Origin: Coprinopsis marcescibilis
Lineage: Eukaryota > Basidiomycota > Agaricomycetes > Agaricales > Psathyrellaceae
Direction: 5' to 3'
Length of the DNA stretch: 64,000 nucleotides
Assembly: GCA_004369085.1 (NCBI GenBank)
Contig: ML210158.1
Coordinates: forward strand, 1-64,000
In this document: positions 36,101 through 48,653 of the stretch, piece after piece
Position numbering within the stretch: the stretch's first letter is position 1
Layout of the letters: the number at the start of each line of letters is the position of its first letter
Notes under the pieces: model-generated
The model's input: only the letters and a program-made list of their open reading frames with translations
What the model was told of the DNA's origin: nothing
The model's database searches: none
Program-made: the position numbers and the translations under genes

Positions 36101-39100
36101 TCATTCCCAATCATCCGAAGTTAGAGGTGGAAGGCCAAGGTTTGACCGTCGTCTTGGTTGTCTTGTCGTGGTAGTCGGAGCTTCAGGATGCGGGGAACTA
36201 TCATCCATTGAAAGAGCCTGAAAGCTATTTGTCAGAGAGCTGAGGGGATCGTTAGATCCAGCCAAGAGACGACGGATTCGATTTTACCGAAGTTCTTGAT
36301 TTCTTTGCTGTGCCCAGCTTCGACAGACGGTCTTGAATTGCATGAGAATACTTGCAAGCTCATTGTAAAACTGTAAACAGGTTTGTAAAAATAACAAATC
36401 ATGTCAGTGGTCGATAGCTTACCTTGGTCCCCTCTTCGAGATTCTTGGTGATCTCCTTGTACTTAAGATAGGCCAGTTCAAGTTCTTGAAGAACACGTCC
36501 TCGATCCTTGACGGCAGGATCTTCCCGCCTGGAATTCAAGAACATATCATTCTCAACCTGGAAACAAGTTACTTCCCCCTTTGCCATTGTAGCTCACTAC
36601 ACACCTTAATCTCCTGGATAATGTGCTCCTGTCGTTTCGAATATTCTCCTACATCTCGAAGATACTTATCATACTTGGCCAACTCTTGGTCAAATATATC
36701 TTCGAAAACAGCGGGCTGTACGGTCGTCAGTTTTTCGAACCCCGAAGCGGCTTTCATTATCCGCGGTCGGATATCGTCCGCTTCTGCAAGCGCCCGCGCC
36801 CGCCTGGCAAGCTCATCCCGATCGCGATGCAGCGCATCGAGATCCTCCAGCTTAACCCTTAAAGCTCGAGCATGTTGTCGGGTAGCTTTCGCTTGTGGTG
36901 AACTTTGTTCGGCCCCCGCGAACGTGGTGGAAGGCACGGACGACTCCAAAACGGCCTAGCACGCAATATGTGAGAAACGAGATTGCTGGACGATAGTCAG
37001 CGGGAGATCGGTACCTCATCTTCAGTCAGGTGTCGAATGTGATCCTCCCAGTCATACCACTTCTGTCGCACCAGATCATCACTTTCGTTCGCCTGGTCAA
37101 GGATATGTCGATATCGCTCGGTCTTGTCTATCAACTCGGCGTTGGCTTCATGTGATGGTAAGCGATTGATGGGGTGCTCCTTTTGGCTAGCCTCGTCTTC
37201 TGACGCCTCACTGTCCAAGATATCAAGCGCCTATACGTGGTATGAGTCAGTCAGTGTTGGTCCTTGCGGTGATATCCAGTAGATAAAGCTTGCTTCTTCG
37301 AGAAGGGCCCGATCTCTCTGGGCCAGTGTTTCGACAGTTGCCAAAGATAATTCAATCCGTTCTGGTCCGTTTTCCAGTCGAATTTCTTCAGCCTTATGGA
37401 GAAGACTTGGAGGTAGTCCGATTGGCCGTTCAAGCGCTTCCAAAGACGCCGGAAGATTTAAGCGGCGCAGCTCGCTAAGGATAAAATATGTTAATTTGAT
37501 ACGCAAGTCGGGTGGCAAATTAAAGAACCATACGTGTCTGCGGCATCTCTAAGCTGTCGGGTGACATCCATAATCTGATCCTTTAGAATATTGGACTTCC
37601 GATCGTTGTAAATGTCTAAAGAGGAGTGAGGTTTTGAGCGACAACAACCAGATACTGACTGACTGATGGATTCTTTCACTCCCCAGCTGACCAGGTTTCC
37701 GAACAGCGGGACTTTGGAGTTCAACACACTTTCAGGGTTCAAGAGACCGGGCGGTACTTTCGGAACAGCCAAACTAATCTCCTCGATCTGTGGTAGGGCT
37801 GATGAAGTAGGAACATCCTTGTGGTAGATTAAATCGTTGTCGCGCTGGGCCCTGACGAAGTTCTTCTGGATCACTTCCAAAAGGGACTGAACAGTTGTCA
37901 GGGTTTATAACGTCAAGTGACAAGGACAAGCATTGCCTACCTGGGCATCTTGAAGGACTAGTGTCGTTACTCTTCCACGGCGAGCAGTGTCGTATGCACT
38001 CTGAGCGTGCTTCTGGGCATTTCCCAGCCTCGCCAGCTCCATTCCGTAGCTGATACAAATTGGAATAAACGCTTTAGGGACATCTTTGAAGCTGATAATA
38101 CCGACCGGTTACCACTCTCAATCTCGTCCATGCTTTTGCGAAACTCTGCGACGGCCTTAAAATGATATGCTTTGGCCTCTATGTGCGCAAGCCATTCCTG
38201 AAACCGCTCTTCAGCGAAGGCTGATGTATCGGAAAGAGAGTCTTCACCTTCGGTAGAACTCTTTCTGCCGTGTTGAGGGCCGAAAGCGCCGTGTCGTAAA
38301 GGGTCGATGTCTACGAAGCAGCGATTCCCATTATACGCAATTCAGTATAGCCAGAAGATGCGTACCTTGGCTGATATCTTCGCGATCAATGCGTTTTTAA
38401 CCTGGTCTGACAGATACAATGAAAGCGTCAAACAAGAGATCAGGCGACCTACTCAATTTAGCGAGCTGCCACGAGCACTCCTGAGCCTGTCCGAGGACGA
38501 GAAGCTCTAGGCCGGATAAAAAGGCTTCTGCAAGGTCTCTAGGTCGGTCGTCATCCTGAGCATAAACTAGTTTGGGGCATATTGAAGATCGGAGGTGAGA
38601 TAGGGTTCCTGCAGCTTGCTTCAATCGTATTAGCACGGCAGGTGGAGAAAGCTGATGTTCCGACTGTTATTCACCTGGAAATACAACGCGGCACGCTTGA
38701 TACCATCTGGCGTTGATCTATCCTCCGAGTTGGCCAACTGGGAGTATAATGTCGCGAGATTAAAGACGACAGCCGCCCGCTCGAAAAGAAGATTGTTTAA
38801 AGAAACAGGCACGGGATATGTGTCGAAAATGGTCGTGTACGGAATCGAGAGTTGGATCTGTGGGTCATCAGGATCGCAGAACGCCTCGTGTATGGTGATA
38901 AAACTAACATCGTTGGGAAATTTAGCCAGGACGGAGACCAGTTGCGCGTGGTAGCTTTGTTGGAATGTGATCAGAGGGTTCAATGGCCTCCCGGTAAAGC
39001 AAAATCAGTACACACAGCAAGGCAGCGTCTATCTGGTCAACGTGCGTTGATCCACCGGTAACGTCTTTTCTCAATTCCTCCCAATTTCTGATATCCTCTT

Positions 39101-39209
39101 TAAATTCGTCTGGGTGGGCCCCTCCATGATTGGAAATGTAGTTGCGCGCCGCTTCCTTGATATCTATCTGATACGTCTTCTTGTATGGAATTGCCAGAAG
39201 ATTAGACAT
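36101..39209 (-). CDS. BRO1-domain protein, PalA/Rim20-like (ALIX family)
   Basis: Probable ESCRT-III-binding adaptor of the ambient-pH signalling pathway, where PalA/Rim20 brings the Rim101/PacC factor to its protease. The N-terminal BRO1 domain (39209 to about 38000) begins MSNLLAIPYKKTYQIDIKEA and contains LNNLLFERAAVVFNLATLYS. Coiled coil-rich helical arms follow, resembling the V domain: GPERIELSLATVETLAQRD, EANAELIDKTERYRHILDQ, FEDIFDQELAKYDKYLRDVG. The C-terminus is basic then SNLGLPPLTSDDWE, short and without the long Pro-rich tail of Bro1/Vps31. About twelve introns of 45-80 bases are present. I favour PalA/Rim20 over Bro1 because of the N-terminal IPxRRS/T-like start, the LYSQLA motif and the short C-terminus, but the two paralogues are similar. 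Confidence 0.78.
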
Positions 39210-39987
39210 TTCCAGACGAATTGAAGGGGCAGGGATGAGACCTATAGAAACTGGGTTTCCTCCGGGCTAGTAGTGGGGTATTTGTTGCATTCGAGAGCGA
39301 GTTCAAGTTCAAGTAGAACCCATCCAATTGCAGCCGATTGATCCATCAAACGGGAGTAGGTCACGTGGCTTTTCTGTTATGTAATATATTTATTTCGGAG
39401 CTAACGCGCTAGGCTTTCTGACTTTTTTCTGCGTTTCTTCTCTGCCTTTATACTCTGCGTGGAACAGTACTGAATCACCTCTAACTGGGCTGGCAACAAT
39501 CTTTCTGGTGACTCGACTCGTGTCTCTGGGTATCAACCGCAGCGCTCAATCTCTACCCCGAAAGCCATGATGCCGGAGAGTCCACTACTGCGCTTTGGGG
39601 ACACATTCTTTGGCTGCTGTGAATTGGATTCAATTCCAAGTCCCAATGAATTGGTATAGCATTTTACTCAAAGGACTACCAGATTCTGGAATCCGATCTA
39701 TGATCAAGGATATCAGGACTGTTTGGTGGACTTTCACACACGAGCCCTTTTTGGATGGAAAACCCCTCCACACCCTTTCCTTGCTTCTGTCAATCCTCCT
39801 CGTGTTCTTGCTGTGGCCAAAACTTTATTTTCCCCGGATCCCAGTCTTTGGCTACTACGAATAGCTCCCTTTCAGCTCGGAGGGCCGTTGACCCAATTTC
39901 GGAATGACCCATGACAATCCTCGACTATAAAAGGCCTGGATAACTGGTATATCTTTCGTACAGGTTCTCATACTTCAGCCACTCGCG
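39210..39987. promoter_or_regulatory. Intergenic/promoter region, possible spurious frame
   Basis: About 780 bases between divergent genes. A plus-strand frame at 39595-39864 ends in a hydrophobic stretch (LLLSILLVFLLWPKLYF), and another frame over the same bases gives a Trp/Pro-rich peptide. Neither joins convincingly to a start and splice sites, so I leave both unannotated. Confidence 0.4.
39926..39933 (+). promoter_or_regulatory. TATA box of the small gene at 39988
   Basis: TATAAAAG lies 62 bases upstream of the ATG at 39988, a strong TATA match at a plausible distance. Confidence 0.65.
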
Positions 39988-40475
39988 ATGCCGCAAAGAC
40001 CAAGCTATCCAGAACGTCCGTCCGAAAACCAGCTCGACCAGCGTCCGCCAATGAAGGCAATGATGTTCGGCAGACCTCAATATACGGACAAGCTCGACTA
40101 TCGACTGGTGAGTCGGCTCGCATTCCGTCTGCAGTCAAACTGTAATGTTAATGGGGTTTGTATCGCTAGATACGCGACATTGTTACTGTAATGCATTTTT
40201 CTTCGGTGGTGTTGTGAGAGTCGCTCAACATACTTTCAGAACCAGCCCGTCGAGGTGAAAATCGCTGGCTATGGTTGGGTTGTTGGCATTGCCCTAACGT
40301 GCATGCAGTTCTTTCAAGCAGTAAGAAAGCCACGTCCGCCACATATTGCGTCTGGCTGACATGTTTTTAGATATCCAGAACGGGGTACATGGTGTCGTAC
40401 AAACTTCCCGGAAAACCCGAGCCATGCGAAGGCTACTTTCATGAACCCGACATACGCCCTAGACAACAGCTGTAA
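39988..40475 (+). CDS. Small conserved-looking protein of unknown function
   Basis: The three-exon model gives about 100 residues. Exon 1 (MPQRPSYPERPSENQLDQRP, then MMFGRPQYTDKLDYRL) is Pro-rich. It joins after the intron ending near 40241 to NQPVEVKIAGYGWVVGIAL, and after a further intron (about 40321-40370) to ISRTGYMVSYKLPGKPEPCE and GYFHEPDIRPRQQL. The pattern of a Gly-Trp-Val-x-Gly strand, then TGYxVxY, then G-Y-F-x-x-x-D-I-R-P resembles small beta-barrel (SH3/Tudor-like) domains that end in a ...DIRP strand. This is a shape impression and not a family match. The good TATA box upstream supports a real gene. Confidence 0.55.
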
Positions 40476-41204
40476 CCTGTTGAACATTCGCGGAACACCA
40501 CGTTTATCGGCCATCATTACATTCCATCCACCCAAGACCCATCTTGTTGGTAGGGTGTGTTCTTCCACTGCTTCGCAATCTTCACTGTGTCACATCGCCT
40601 GTACGGCATGTCATGATGAGTGAATCATTCCTCTGTAGTTCCTTGATGAATTTGTTTGTGCCCCTGTCTTTTACAATATGTACTAGTAATAGGTTACGAT
40701 GTGAAAGCTGTTGCTTCCAACGTAACCTGCGGAATGTTAACAGCCATTAGCTCTGAGCTCAGTAGTAGTTCAGTGACAATAAGCAAACTTGAGGTTGGTG
40801 GTCCATGCACGACTATAACAGAATGAAATGAAGATTGGAAACAGTTGAAAACTCGCTGCGATGAATAGAAAGGACCATGTTGAAAATGAAAGAAAACAAC
40901 AATAAATGAGGTGCCTTGCGTCAGTGGCTGTGACGGGGACTTGTCGTGATCTCGGGTTATCAGCTCCTTGCCAACAGCCCGCTCGTTTCCCAAATCCCCT
41001 CTTCGTTCCTGCTGATACCCTCCCTGACTCTCGTTCCTATTATATCCCTACGTTTACCCTCCATTCTAGCGCTGGAATCGCTCTGGGTTCTCGACGTCGT
41101 CTCTAGCCGCAGCGACCCCCTCAATTTTCCTCCAATTACCGCCGCCTGGGCCCAGTTTCCCAATTTCCATCACTCTTTGAACGTCCACAACCACGAGCGC
41201 AGCC
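40476..41204. other. Intergenic, no gene seen
   Basis: About 730 bases of 3' flank and promoter. CT-rich tracts (TCGTTTCCCAAATCCCCTCT and similar, about 40980-41160) precede the RasGAP start and look like a long pyrimidine-rich fungal leader. No TATA box was recognised. Confidence 0.4.
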
Positions 41205-44000
41205 ATGTCTTACGCAGAATCCCCGACGTCTCCCGGCGGCATGTCGAGTCGTCGCCTAACGAACAGGAATACGAATCGCTACAGTGTCACTGCTCTATTC
41301 AGCATGGCAGCAGAACAGGATGTTGAAGTAGAAGACGACTTGGCCAGAGGTGGGTCTTGGTCCCAGTGCACGAAATAGCGTCTAACGATTGCATACCCAA
41401 CCAGCTCAAAAGCGGCTCCGAGATCTTAAGGGCAAGATCTCTGCTCAGTCCAAAAAGAACTTTGTGCTCGAGCGAGATGTCAGGTACCTTGACTCTAGAA
41501 TCGCGCTGTTGATTCAGAACAGAATGGCTTTGGATGAAGTGAGTCGCGTTCAATGTGTCCGATTCAATGCGCTGACTTCTGCAGCAACGAGAGGTGGAAC
41601 GGACCCTGGAAGAGGTCGATCCCACAGAAGGCCACTACCCCGATGACCGCAAGATGCAGCAATACGCGAACCTCTTCTTTCTGCTGCAATCGGAACCTCG
41701 CCATATTGCCGCCCTTTGCCGACTAGTCTCGTTGTCCGAGATCGATACACTCCTGCAAACTGTCATGTTCACGCTCTATGGAAACCAGTATGAGAGCAGA
41801 GAAGAGCATCTCCTGTTGACCATGTTTCAGTCAGTGCTTTCCGCTCAGTTCGAGACAGCAACCGAGTTCGGATCTTTGCTACGCGCGAATACTCCTGTAT
41901 CTCGAATGATGACCACATACACACGCCGTGGTCCTGGGCAGAGTTACTTGAAGAGCGTACTCGCAGAGCGGATTAACAGTTTGATCGAACACAAGGACCT
42001 TAACTTGGAAATCAACCCGGTCAAGGTACATCTCGTCACTGTCCGTGGTTGTCTATGTGCTCACTGCACCCCTTTAGGTTTACGAACAAATGATCAACCA
42101 GATTGAGGAAGAGACTGGGACCCTTCCCACCAACCTTCCTCGAGGAGTACCACCAGAAACTGCAGCGGAGAACCCAGATGTGCAGGCAATCATTGCGCCC
42201 AGGTTAACAATGTTGATGGAAATTGCCAACAGTTTCCTGGTCACCATCATTGAGAGCATGGAGAGTGTACCCTATGGTATCCGTTGGATTTGCAAACAAA
42301 TCAGAAGCTTGACGCGGGTGAGTAACCAGTGTATTCAGTTAGGGGTACCCCATTTACGCCAGGCCACAGCGAAAATACCCGGAAGCTACGGATTATGCCA
42401 TTTGCTCTCTCATCGGAGGATTCTTCTTCTTGCGGTTCATTAACCCCGCAATCGTTACCCCACAAGCGTATATGCTTGTGGACGGCGTGCCTGCGAAGCA
42501 CCCACGCAGGACGCTAACCTTGGTAGGTCCAAGCACCCATGTGAGACAACGAGATCATTGATTCTCCAAAAGATTGCCAAAATGCTGCAGAACCTTGCCA
42601 ACAAGCCTTCGTATGCCAAGGAAGCCTATATGATGACCCTGAATCCGTTCGTGGAGAACAATAAGGCACGAATCAACCAGTTTTTGAATAATCTTTGCGA
42701 AGTCGGAGATTTTTATGACACTCTCGAGGTACGTCAATGTCACATAATGTTCGCTGAATTTGGAAACTAACATTCAATGGAGATGGATCAATATATGGCC
42801 CTTTCCAAGAAGGATTTAATGATTCACATTACCCTTAACGAATTATACAACACACACTCCTTAATTCTTCAACATATTGAAACATTGGTGGGTGAATCAG
42901 TTTTGCTCAATTTTCCGCATCTGAAGGTTTACGTGTGTCTAGTCGCCTAATGATAAGCAACATTTGCGCATCCTGACCGACGAACTTGGACCTGCGCCGG
43001 CCCAAGTCCCGAGGAAGGAGAACAGGACGATCGAACTTCCGTTGTATAGTCGATGGGAAACACCGATCCAAGATATCCAAACCGCACTTATGGATTCTGT
43101 CTCTTCCAGCGACATGCTGTACATGGAGACCAAGTCTATCTTTGTTCAGCTTATTCGATCCCTTCCCGGTGTGGCCGATAAACAGCCTTACAACTTGCCC
43201 GCCATCGCCGAACGTGCCGCCACAACCAAGGATGCTGTCCTCGTACGAAAGGGCATCAAGGTCAAGGAGATGCTCCGGGAGCTGGAAGAATTGAAGATTG
43301 TGGATGCAGGCGATCAATACAATCTCATGCAAGAGGAAATCTCTGCAGAGCTGGTACACCTCGGAAACCTTCGGGAGAAGGTAGTACTGGAGACTAAATC
43401 CCTCGACGCAGTATACAAGACCATCTGCGACCACAACAACTACCTTCGCTCCCAGCTTGAGCAGTACAAGGCATACCTCCAGAATGTCCGATTGACGTCG
43501 TCCAAGGACAAGGGAAGCACAACTGGAGTTGGTGTCGTGACAGTTGGTGGGAAGGAGAGGAAACCTCAGAAGGCAGTTGTTTTGGGCCCGTACCGATTCA
43601 CTCACGCCCAACTGGAGAAGGAGGGCATTATTGTAGAGAGTAATGTTCCCGACAATCGGTATGTCGTCACCTTTCCTCGCGGTTAACTGAGTTCTAACGT
43701 ACGGCGACAGGCGGCCGAACATTTACTTCAACATCACCTCGCCTACCCCTGGTACCTTCATCATTGCCCTGCATTACAAAGGCAGAGAAAAGGCTATCCT
43801 GGAGATGGATCTCAAGATTGACGATTTGTTGGAAAAGGTTTGTGTTCTGCTTTTCTATATCAACTTGGAAGCCCTCTTTACTGATCCCACTGCTTGTTAT
43901 ACAGCAAAAGGACAACAAACACTTGTTGGATCTTGAATACGTCCAACTCAATGTTCCGAAAGTTTTAGGCCTCTTGAAGAAGGTGTTTGCAAAGCGGTAG
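41205..44000 (+). CDS. Ras GTPase-activating protein (Gap1/Sar1, IQGAP-related GRD plus RasGAP C-terminus)
   Basis: Accelerates GTP hydrolysis by Ras. The N-terminus is [20 protein letters not shown], a Ser-rich leader, then a coiled-coil-like segment ([20 protein letters not shown]). The RasGAP domain (about 41700-42760) has [19 protein letters not shown], in which the Arg of LLRAN sits where catalytic RasGAPs carry the arginine finger, and [19 protein letters not shown], the FLRxxNPA signature. IQGAPs lack that arginine, so this protein is likely catalytic. The RasGAP C-terminal domain follows ([19 protein letters not shown] region to LKIDDLLEK), ending [15 protein letters not shown]. It resembles the fission yeast Gap1/Sar1 group, which damps Ras signalling in mating and morphogenesis. 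About ten short introns are present. Confidence 0.9.
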
Positions 44001-44551
44001 ATTCTATTCTCCTCTCCATGACCTGAGTTCTTTGCGTGGATTTCTATTAACGTCGTTTCCTTCAAAAACGTACTTTCTTGAATTGCTCTTGACGCCAGTT
44101 TATACCTTCGTTTACTTTGTCGCTTTCCCTTTTCAGCTAATTTTTCTTTTCGTTTTTCCACTTTCATGGCCACCAGATGCATGTAACAATCACCATTGTG
44201 TAATACCCCTCGCCTCGAATGCGAACGCTCTGTACAAACTGAATGGATATTTAAATTTTCTCCGAGTGGATGACGGCACCAGTATTCGGTTGCTTTTGTG
44301 GGATCAAAGTACACTTGCCAAGATCACGAAATCACGGACCGCTCCACTAAGCAGTGACCCTGTAATTTACAATTGGCTGTAACAGGTAGCCTTTCTTCTT
44401 ACCACATTACTCTTTGTCGCTTCTACTATTGTCGCTCCTTTATTTGTTTTGACTCTTCTATTAGGGCTATCTATCCGGGACTTGAACAGCCTGATTCACC
44501 TGTGGGCTGTTGGTCGTCGTATGAGGCCGGAAATTGTTGCTTGTCCGCAAA
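44001..44551. other. Intergenic, no gene seen
   Basis: 3' flank of the RasGAP gene and upstream region of the protease gene. It is T-rich, with many TTTCGTTT-like tracts. No promoter element or coding frame could be defended. Confidence 0.4.
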
Positions 44552-46880
44552 ATGTGGCCTCCTAGGCTCTTGCTTTCACTGGTTGCACTTCATACCGTTG
44601 CGGCGTGGGATAGCCGGGCGCTCGTACCTCGTTCAGACCTCGTTACCCTCCCAATACATTCTCTTCAAGCTCGCGACAACGATAACAACAACGCCACCCA
44701 TGCCGGTTTGGCCCCAGTATCCTTCTCTAGCGACAGGCAGTACGTCTTTTCCGCATCCATAAATCCAAAAATTTATGAATTTTGCCCGTGGGTGTAGGTC
44801 GTACACGGTCATTATCAGAATTGGAGAGATAAACTTTCGCGTTGCGCTTGATACTGGTTCTTCAGACCTCTGGGTAGTATCCTCGGAGTGTGAAACGGCC
44901 GAATGCAGACGGGTGCCTCGGTATCCCCTGGCTTACCAGAGTCCTACATTCGTGATTATCAACGGAAATGAAACACAATTTGAAGCACGGTATGCGGATG
45001 GAACTGGTGTGTGTTTCTAACGTTTTTCCTGTTGTCCCCGCTTATGTCGGTTCATATTCTTAGCTGCATCTGGGTTCCTTGCCAAGGAGAGGGTTCAGTT
45101 TCCAAACATCAACGTTACGGACCAGGTGTTCGGTGCGGCTCCCATGCATTATCCTAATGTTCTCCTGTTAACCAGTTCTCTTCTTGTCCATAGGCCTCGC
45201 ATCGCAATCTGACTTGTCTTTTGCCGATCAGACTAGTGGGATTTTAGGCCTTGGGTTTCCCCGGTTGACTTCGTTTCCTAATGTCACGAACTGTACGTTA
45301 CAACCTATATTGTATACCTAACGCTTATTCTTTTCCCAAGCTGCACCCTTCTTTCCAACGCTAGCCCAGAGAGGGCTTTTAGACTATCCGCTCTTTGCTC
45401 TCAGTTTGACCCGTAACAATTCGGGTTCCCTGTCAATCGGTTCGTTCATGCGTTCTTCCTTAATCGCGCTCTCACTCATGGTATGCAGGTGCCATCGACG
45501 CGTCTATCGTAAAGGACGCTAGTGACATTGCCTGGAACAATGTCGCGTCGTTTTCACCCTTCCCCACCGAACGCGGGGCAACGGAACCCAGTTACCTTCA
45601 GTGGGCTATCCCGTTGTCTGGTTTCTCTGTACGTATATTCTTCTCTACGACAGTCACCGTGCCTACCTGTAAGACTAGGTTAACAATACAGCCAACGAGC
45701 CGATCCCCACTTATCCTCGGATACACGGAGGGGCTACGCTGGCTCTCATCGACGTGTAAGATTTCATTACCCTTTGCGTTCCAGATCTGGGATTCACAAC
45801 GAAAATGTAGCGGTTCTGCTGGAATTCATGGTCCTGTTCAAGACGTATGTTGCATCTTCCTAGACTCTCTCACTGCTGATGGTAGCAATAGGTTTCGCGT
45901 ATCTACTCTGCAATCGAAGGTGCAAGAATTGTAGACCCAGCTAGTGAGTTTCACTCAGGATCGCGATGATAACCGCTCTCACCACTAAGAACAGTTGGGC
46001 AATGGGCTATCCCATGTGACACCGATGTTCCGATGTCATTTGCTTTTGGGTTCGTACTGTGTTCGTCACTAGAAACCTTGTCTCATCCCACCTCTCATCA
46101 GATCACGGAACTATACTTTGCTTCCTCAGGATTATATCATCGGGCGGGCTTCAGGAAACCCGAACCTTTGCTTGTCGTGGCCCAGAGCACAGCCCCCATC
46201 GGCAGACGGGATCGATTGGCAATTTGGTACCGTCTTTTTCTCTCGGCTACTGTGCCAACGGACTGACATTGTAATCTAGGCACGCCGTTTTTGCGCACAA
46301 TATATTCTATTTATTCGTTGGTCCTTTTATCTTTGGTTCGGTATCATCGATTCACATTTTCAATAGCTTCGGTATCAACACCAAGGAACCTCCCTTGATT
46401 GGATTTTATTCAATAAGAAACGAAACACTTCTCAGCACGACGCTACAAACTCCAGAAGAAATTGCTTCTTTCTTGTCTGAAAACGGCCACCCAGTTGAAA
46501 CTACCCTACCCAACGTTATTCTTCCGACACCCAGCTATACCACACCAGCATATGCTTTTAACACCACTGCTTCTGCTGGAATAGGCGCGATCTATTCGAC
46601 ACAACTCGCGACAAGTACATACAATGGTCTGTTCGCAGGCCAAACGACCGTCTCGAACATTTCCGCTATCCCAACCATTGCGCCTCTCGCTACGCACACT
46701 ATCACTGATTCCGCTGGAAAGGTGAACACTGTGGTTTCCGCGCAATCACAGTTACCTTCTGATTTGACCCTCGGGGTACCCGCGGGTTGGATTGTTTCAG
46801 GGAGCTTGTGTACTCTCTATATACCCTCGTACTATTGGACAGTTTTGCTGGCAATCCTATCTATACTGTACGCGACTTGA
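44552..46880 (+). CDS. Pepsin-like aspartic protease, membrane-anchored, altered second active site
   Basis: A1-family protease with a signal peptide (MWPPRLLLSLVALHTVAAW), a propeptide and a mature domain. The first active-site motif is intact: FRVALDTGSSDLWVVSSECE (about 44835). The flap region contains FEARYADGT and ASGFLAKERVQFPNI. GILGLGFPRLTSFPNVTNSA follows, with SFSPFPTERGATEPSYLQWA before the second motif. When the intron 45756-45810 is removed, the second motif reads ATLALIDVGSAGIHGPVQDV. So the residue after the catalytic Asp is Val, where Thr or Ser is almost always found. The C-terminal part has IIGRASGNPNLCLSWPRAQP, then a Ser/Thr/Ala-rich stalk and a hydrophobic end (YYWTVLLAILSILYAT), suggesting a GPI or membrane anchor. 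About ten introns are present, and splicing around the second motif needs cDNA support. Confidence 0.85.
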
Positions 46881-47040
46881 CATTGCATGTAGCATAGTTA
46901 GTATTCCGATCGAAGTAGAGCTAGGTGCTATCGGACACTCCCGGAAACATTACCATGTACAATAAGTCTTGTATAATTAGCAATCGTGCATTGCTTTGCT
47001 CAAGTTATATATGCGACTGGAAAGTTGCTGGTCAGGCATG

Positions 47041-48653
47041 CTACTGGTCCAAGTCGGGTTTATGGAGTTTCCACCAAACAGGTATCAGTTCCTCTCGCTT
47101 CTCTTTTAGCTCCTTCTCTTTGCTTTCCAGATGATCGATAGAAGCTCGCATGTGGACAGGAGCGTCATCGCCAATGAGACCCATTTGCTCGTTGATACGC
47201 TGCGAGTTATGTTGTTAGTCCCAAAAACGCGAGGAGTAAGTGATAGTCTGAGCTACCTCAAGAATTCTTCGAACGAGCATGAGCTCTGCACCGACACCCA
47301 TCCATTCCTCAACCTCAGCCCTGTCCTCAACGTCATACTCACGGATCCGAGGGTCCCAGTCTGCTGTTACGCTACTTGCCGCCGATAGTTTCGATGCTGT
47401 CGACGATTCATACATTGTGTGACTTATCCAATCTGTCAACGATGTCGAAATTTCGCGGTGGGGCACCAAGGAGACAGTTTCAACCGAAACCCAGTCGTTA
47501 GGGCTGCCGAAAAGTAGAACGTCCGAGTTGGGGGCGACGTAGGCCTTCATGACCTTGGCGACGTTGTCCAGGCTTTCGTCCCAGTCGTCGCTATAGCCCG
47601 TTGGTACCCGAACACCGTACATGGTGCCCTGTTGTGGGTGTAAGTGGGCAAACAAATAGGTGGAAAGAGGTTGTGGCGTACCATTGGGTCCGTGGCGTCC
47701 ATAAAGAGAGTGCAAGCGCGTTTTTCGCCTGGCTCTGTACCAGTAGTTTCGTATTGCGCTAAGTAGAGTGGAAGGAGTATGGGCCGGAAGACTGCCTTTC
47801 GAAGGAGAGCACCATTAGCGTTGGACATGGACTAAGGGGGGGAATTGCGAACCAGTCGTGGCTGCACGCCCTCCATAGAGCATTGAAGGTTGGGGTAGGA
47901 GTTGAATTTAGCGTCAGAGAAGGCTTTCAGACCCTGTAGAGGGTCAATGTTGAAAGGAAGACAAGTGATTTGTTGCCCTTTTTGATTAAGCAAGCCTTCT
48001 GACCATGGCAAGGGTGTGGTTTGGTGCAGATCATTTGGGAACAGAGGAATGCTTGAGACCACCTGGAAGTCTGATCCTGTAAGCAGGGTGAGGACTTCAT
48101 GCGTGACTGAGAAGTTGGATAATACCTGGCAAGTAGCTGGAAATTCGGGGTCAATAAAGAACGCGAGGTCTGACTGGACTGTATCTTACCCGTTCTGAAT
48201 TTGTGCGACGGCAACCTTCTATTAATCTCAGGTTAGTTGTGTCATATAGCTACTGAGTCACACATACCTCTGACCCATTGTATTTGACCTTACTCTCCAC
48301 CTCCGCGTCCACTATCCATGCAGGAAAATATACCGGCACGATCCGCTTAGGTTCCAAGTACTTGAACTCCAACCAAGGAAGAAGTCGGTGTAATGTAGAG
48401 GAGATAATATTTTCTTTGCAAAGTGCTGCTGCGGCTGGTGCAAGGAGCCGTTTGGCGTCATTCTCGTCGAACGCAAATGGATATGCTGTTGAGCGGTCGC
48501 GAGTTGGCTGAGTGAGCAAAGACTGTGCGCGAAATACAACACTAGAAACACACCTCTTAGTTTCTGGAACGATGAATATGGGTCCGTCTCTGTCGAATAT
48601 GCTCTATAGCATCGGATTACCGACAGCCTGTGCCTGGCTCGACATAGAAACAT
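47041..48653 (-). CDS. Protein of unknown function, probably mitochondrial
   Basis: No family recognised. The start ATG (48653-48651) gives MFLCRARHRLSVIRCYRAYS, an Arg-rich, acid-free leader like a mitochondrial presequence. After a short intron the protein continues AYPFAFDENDAKRLLAPA, then FKYLEPKRIVPVYFPAWIVD, AEVESKVKYNG, later CTLFMDATDPMGTMYGVRVP, then SLTDWISHTMYESSTASKLS, ending in a charged coiled coil (about 47190-47050: HLESKEKELKEKREELIPVW) and LHKPDLDQ. The model needs about six introns. The W/Y-rich ...VPVYFPAWIVDAEV segment suggests a folded domain. It diverges from the ER DnaJ gene with a 254-base shared spacer. Confidence 0.72.

Noticed and set aside
39595..39864. Plus-strand frame ending in a hydrophobic helix
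   Set aside because: No start, splice or promoter signal supports it, and a competing frame over the same bases looks equally protein-like. It is probably intergenic.
42907..43722. 271-codon open frame on the minus strand
   Set aside because: It lies antisense within the RasGAP exon that has clear domain homology on the plus strand, so it is a shadow frame.
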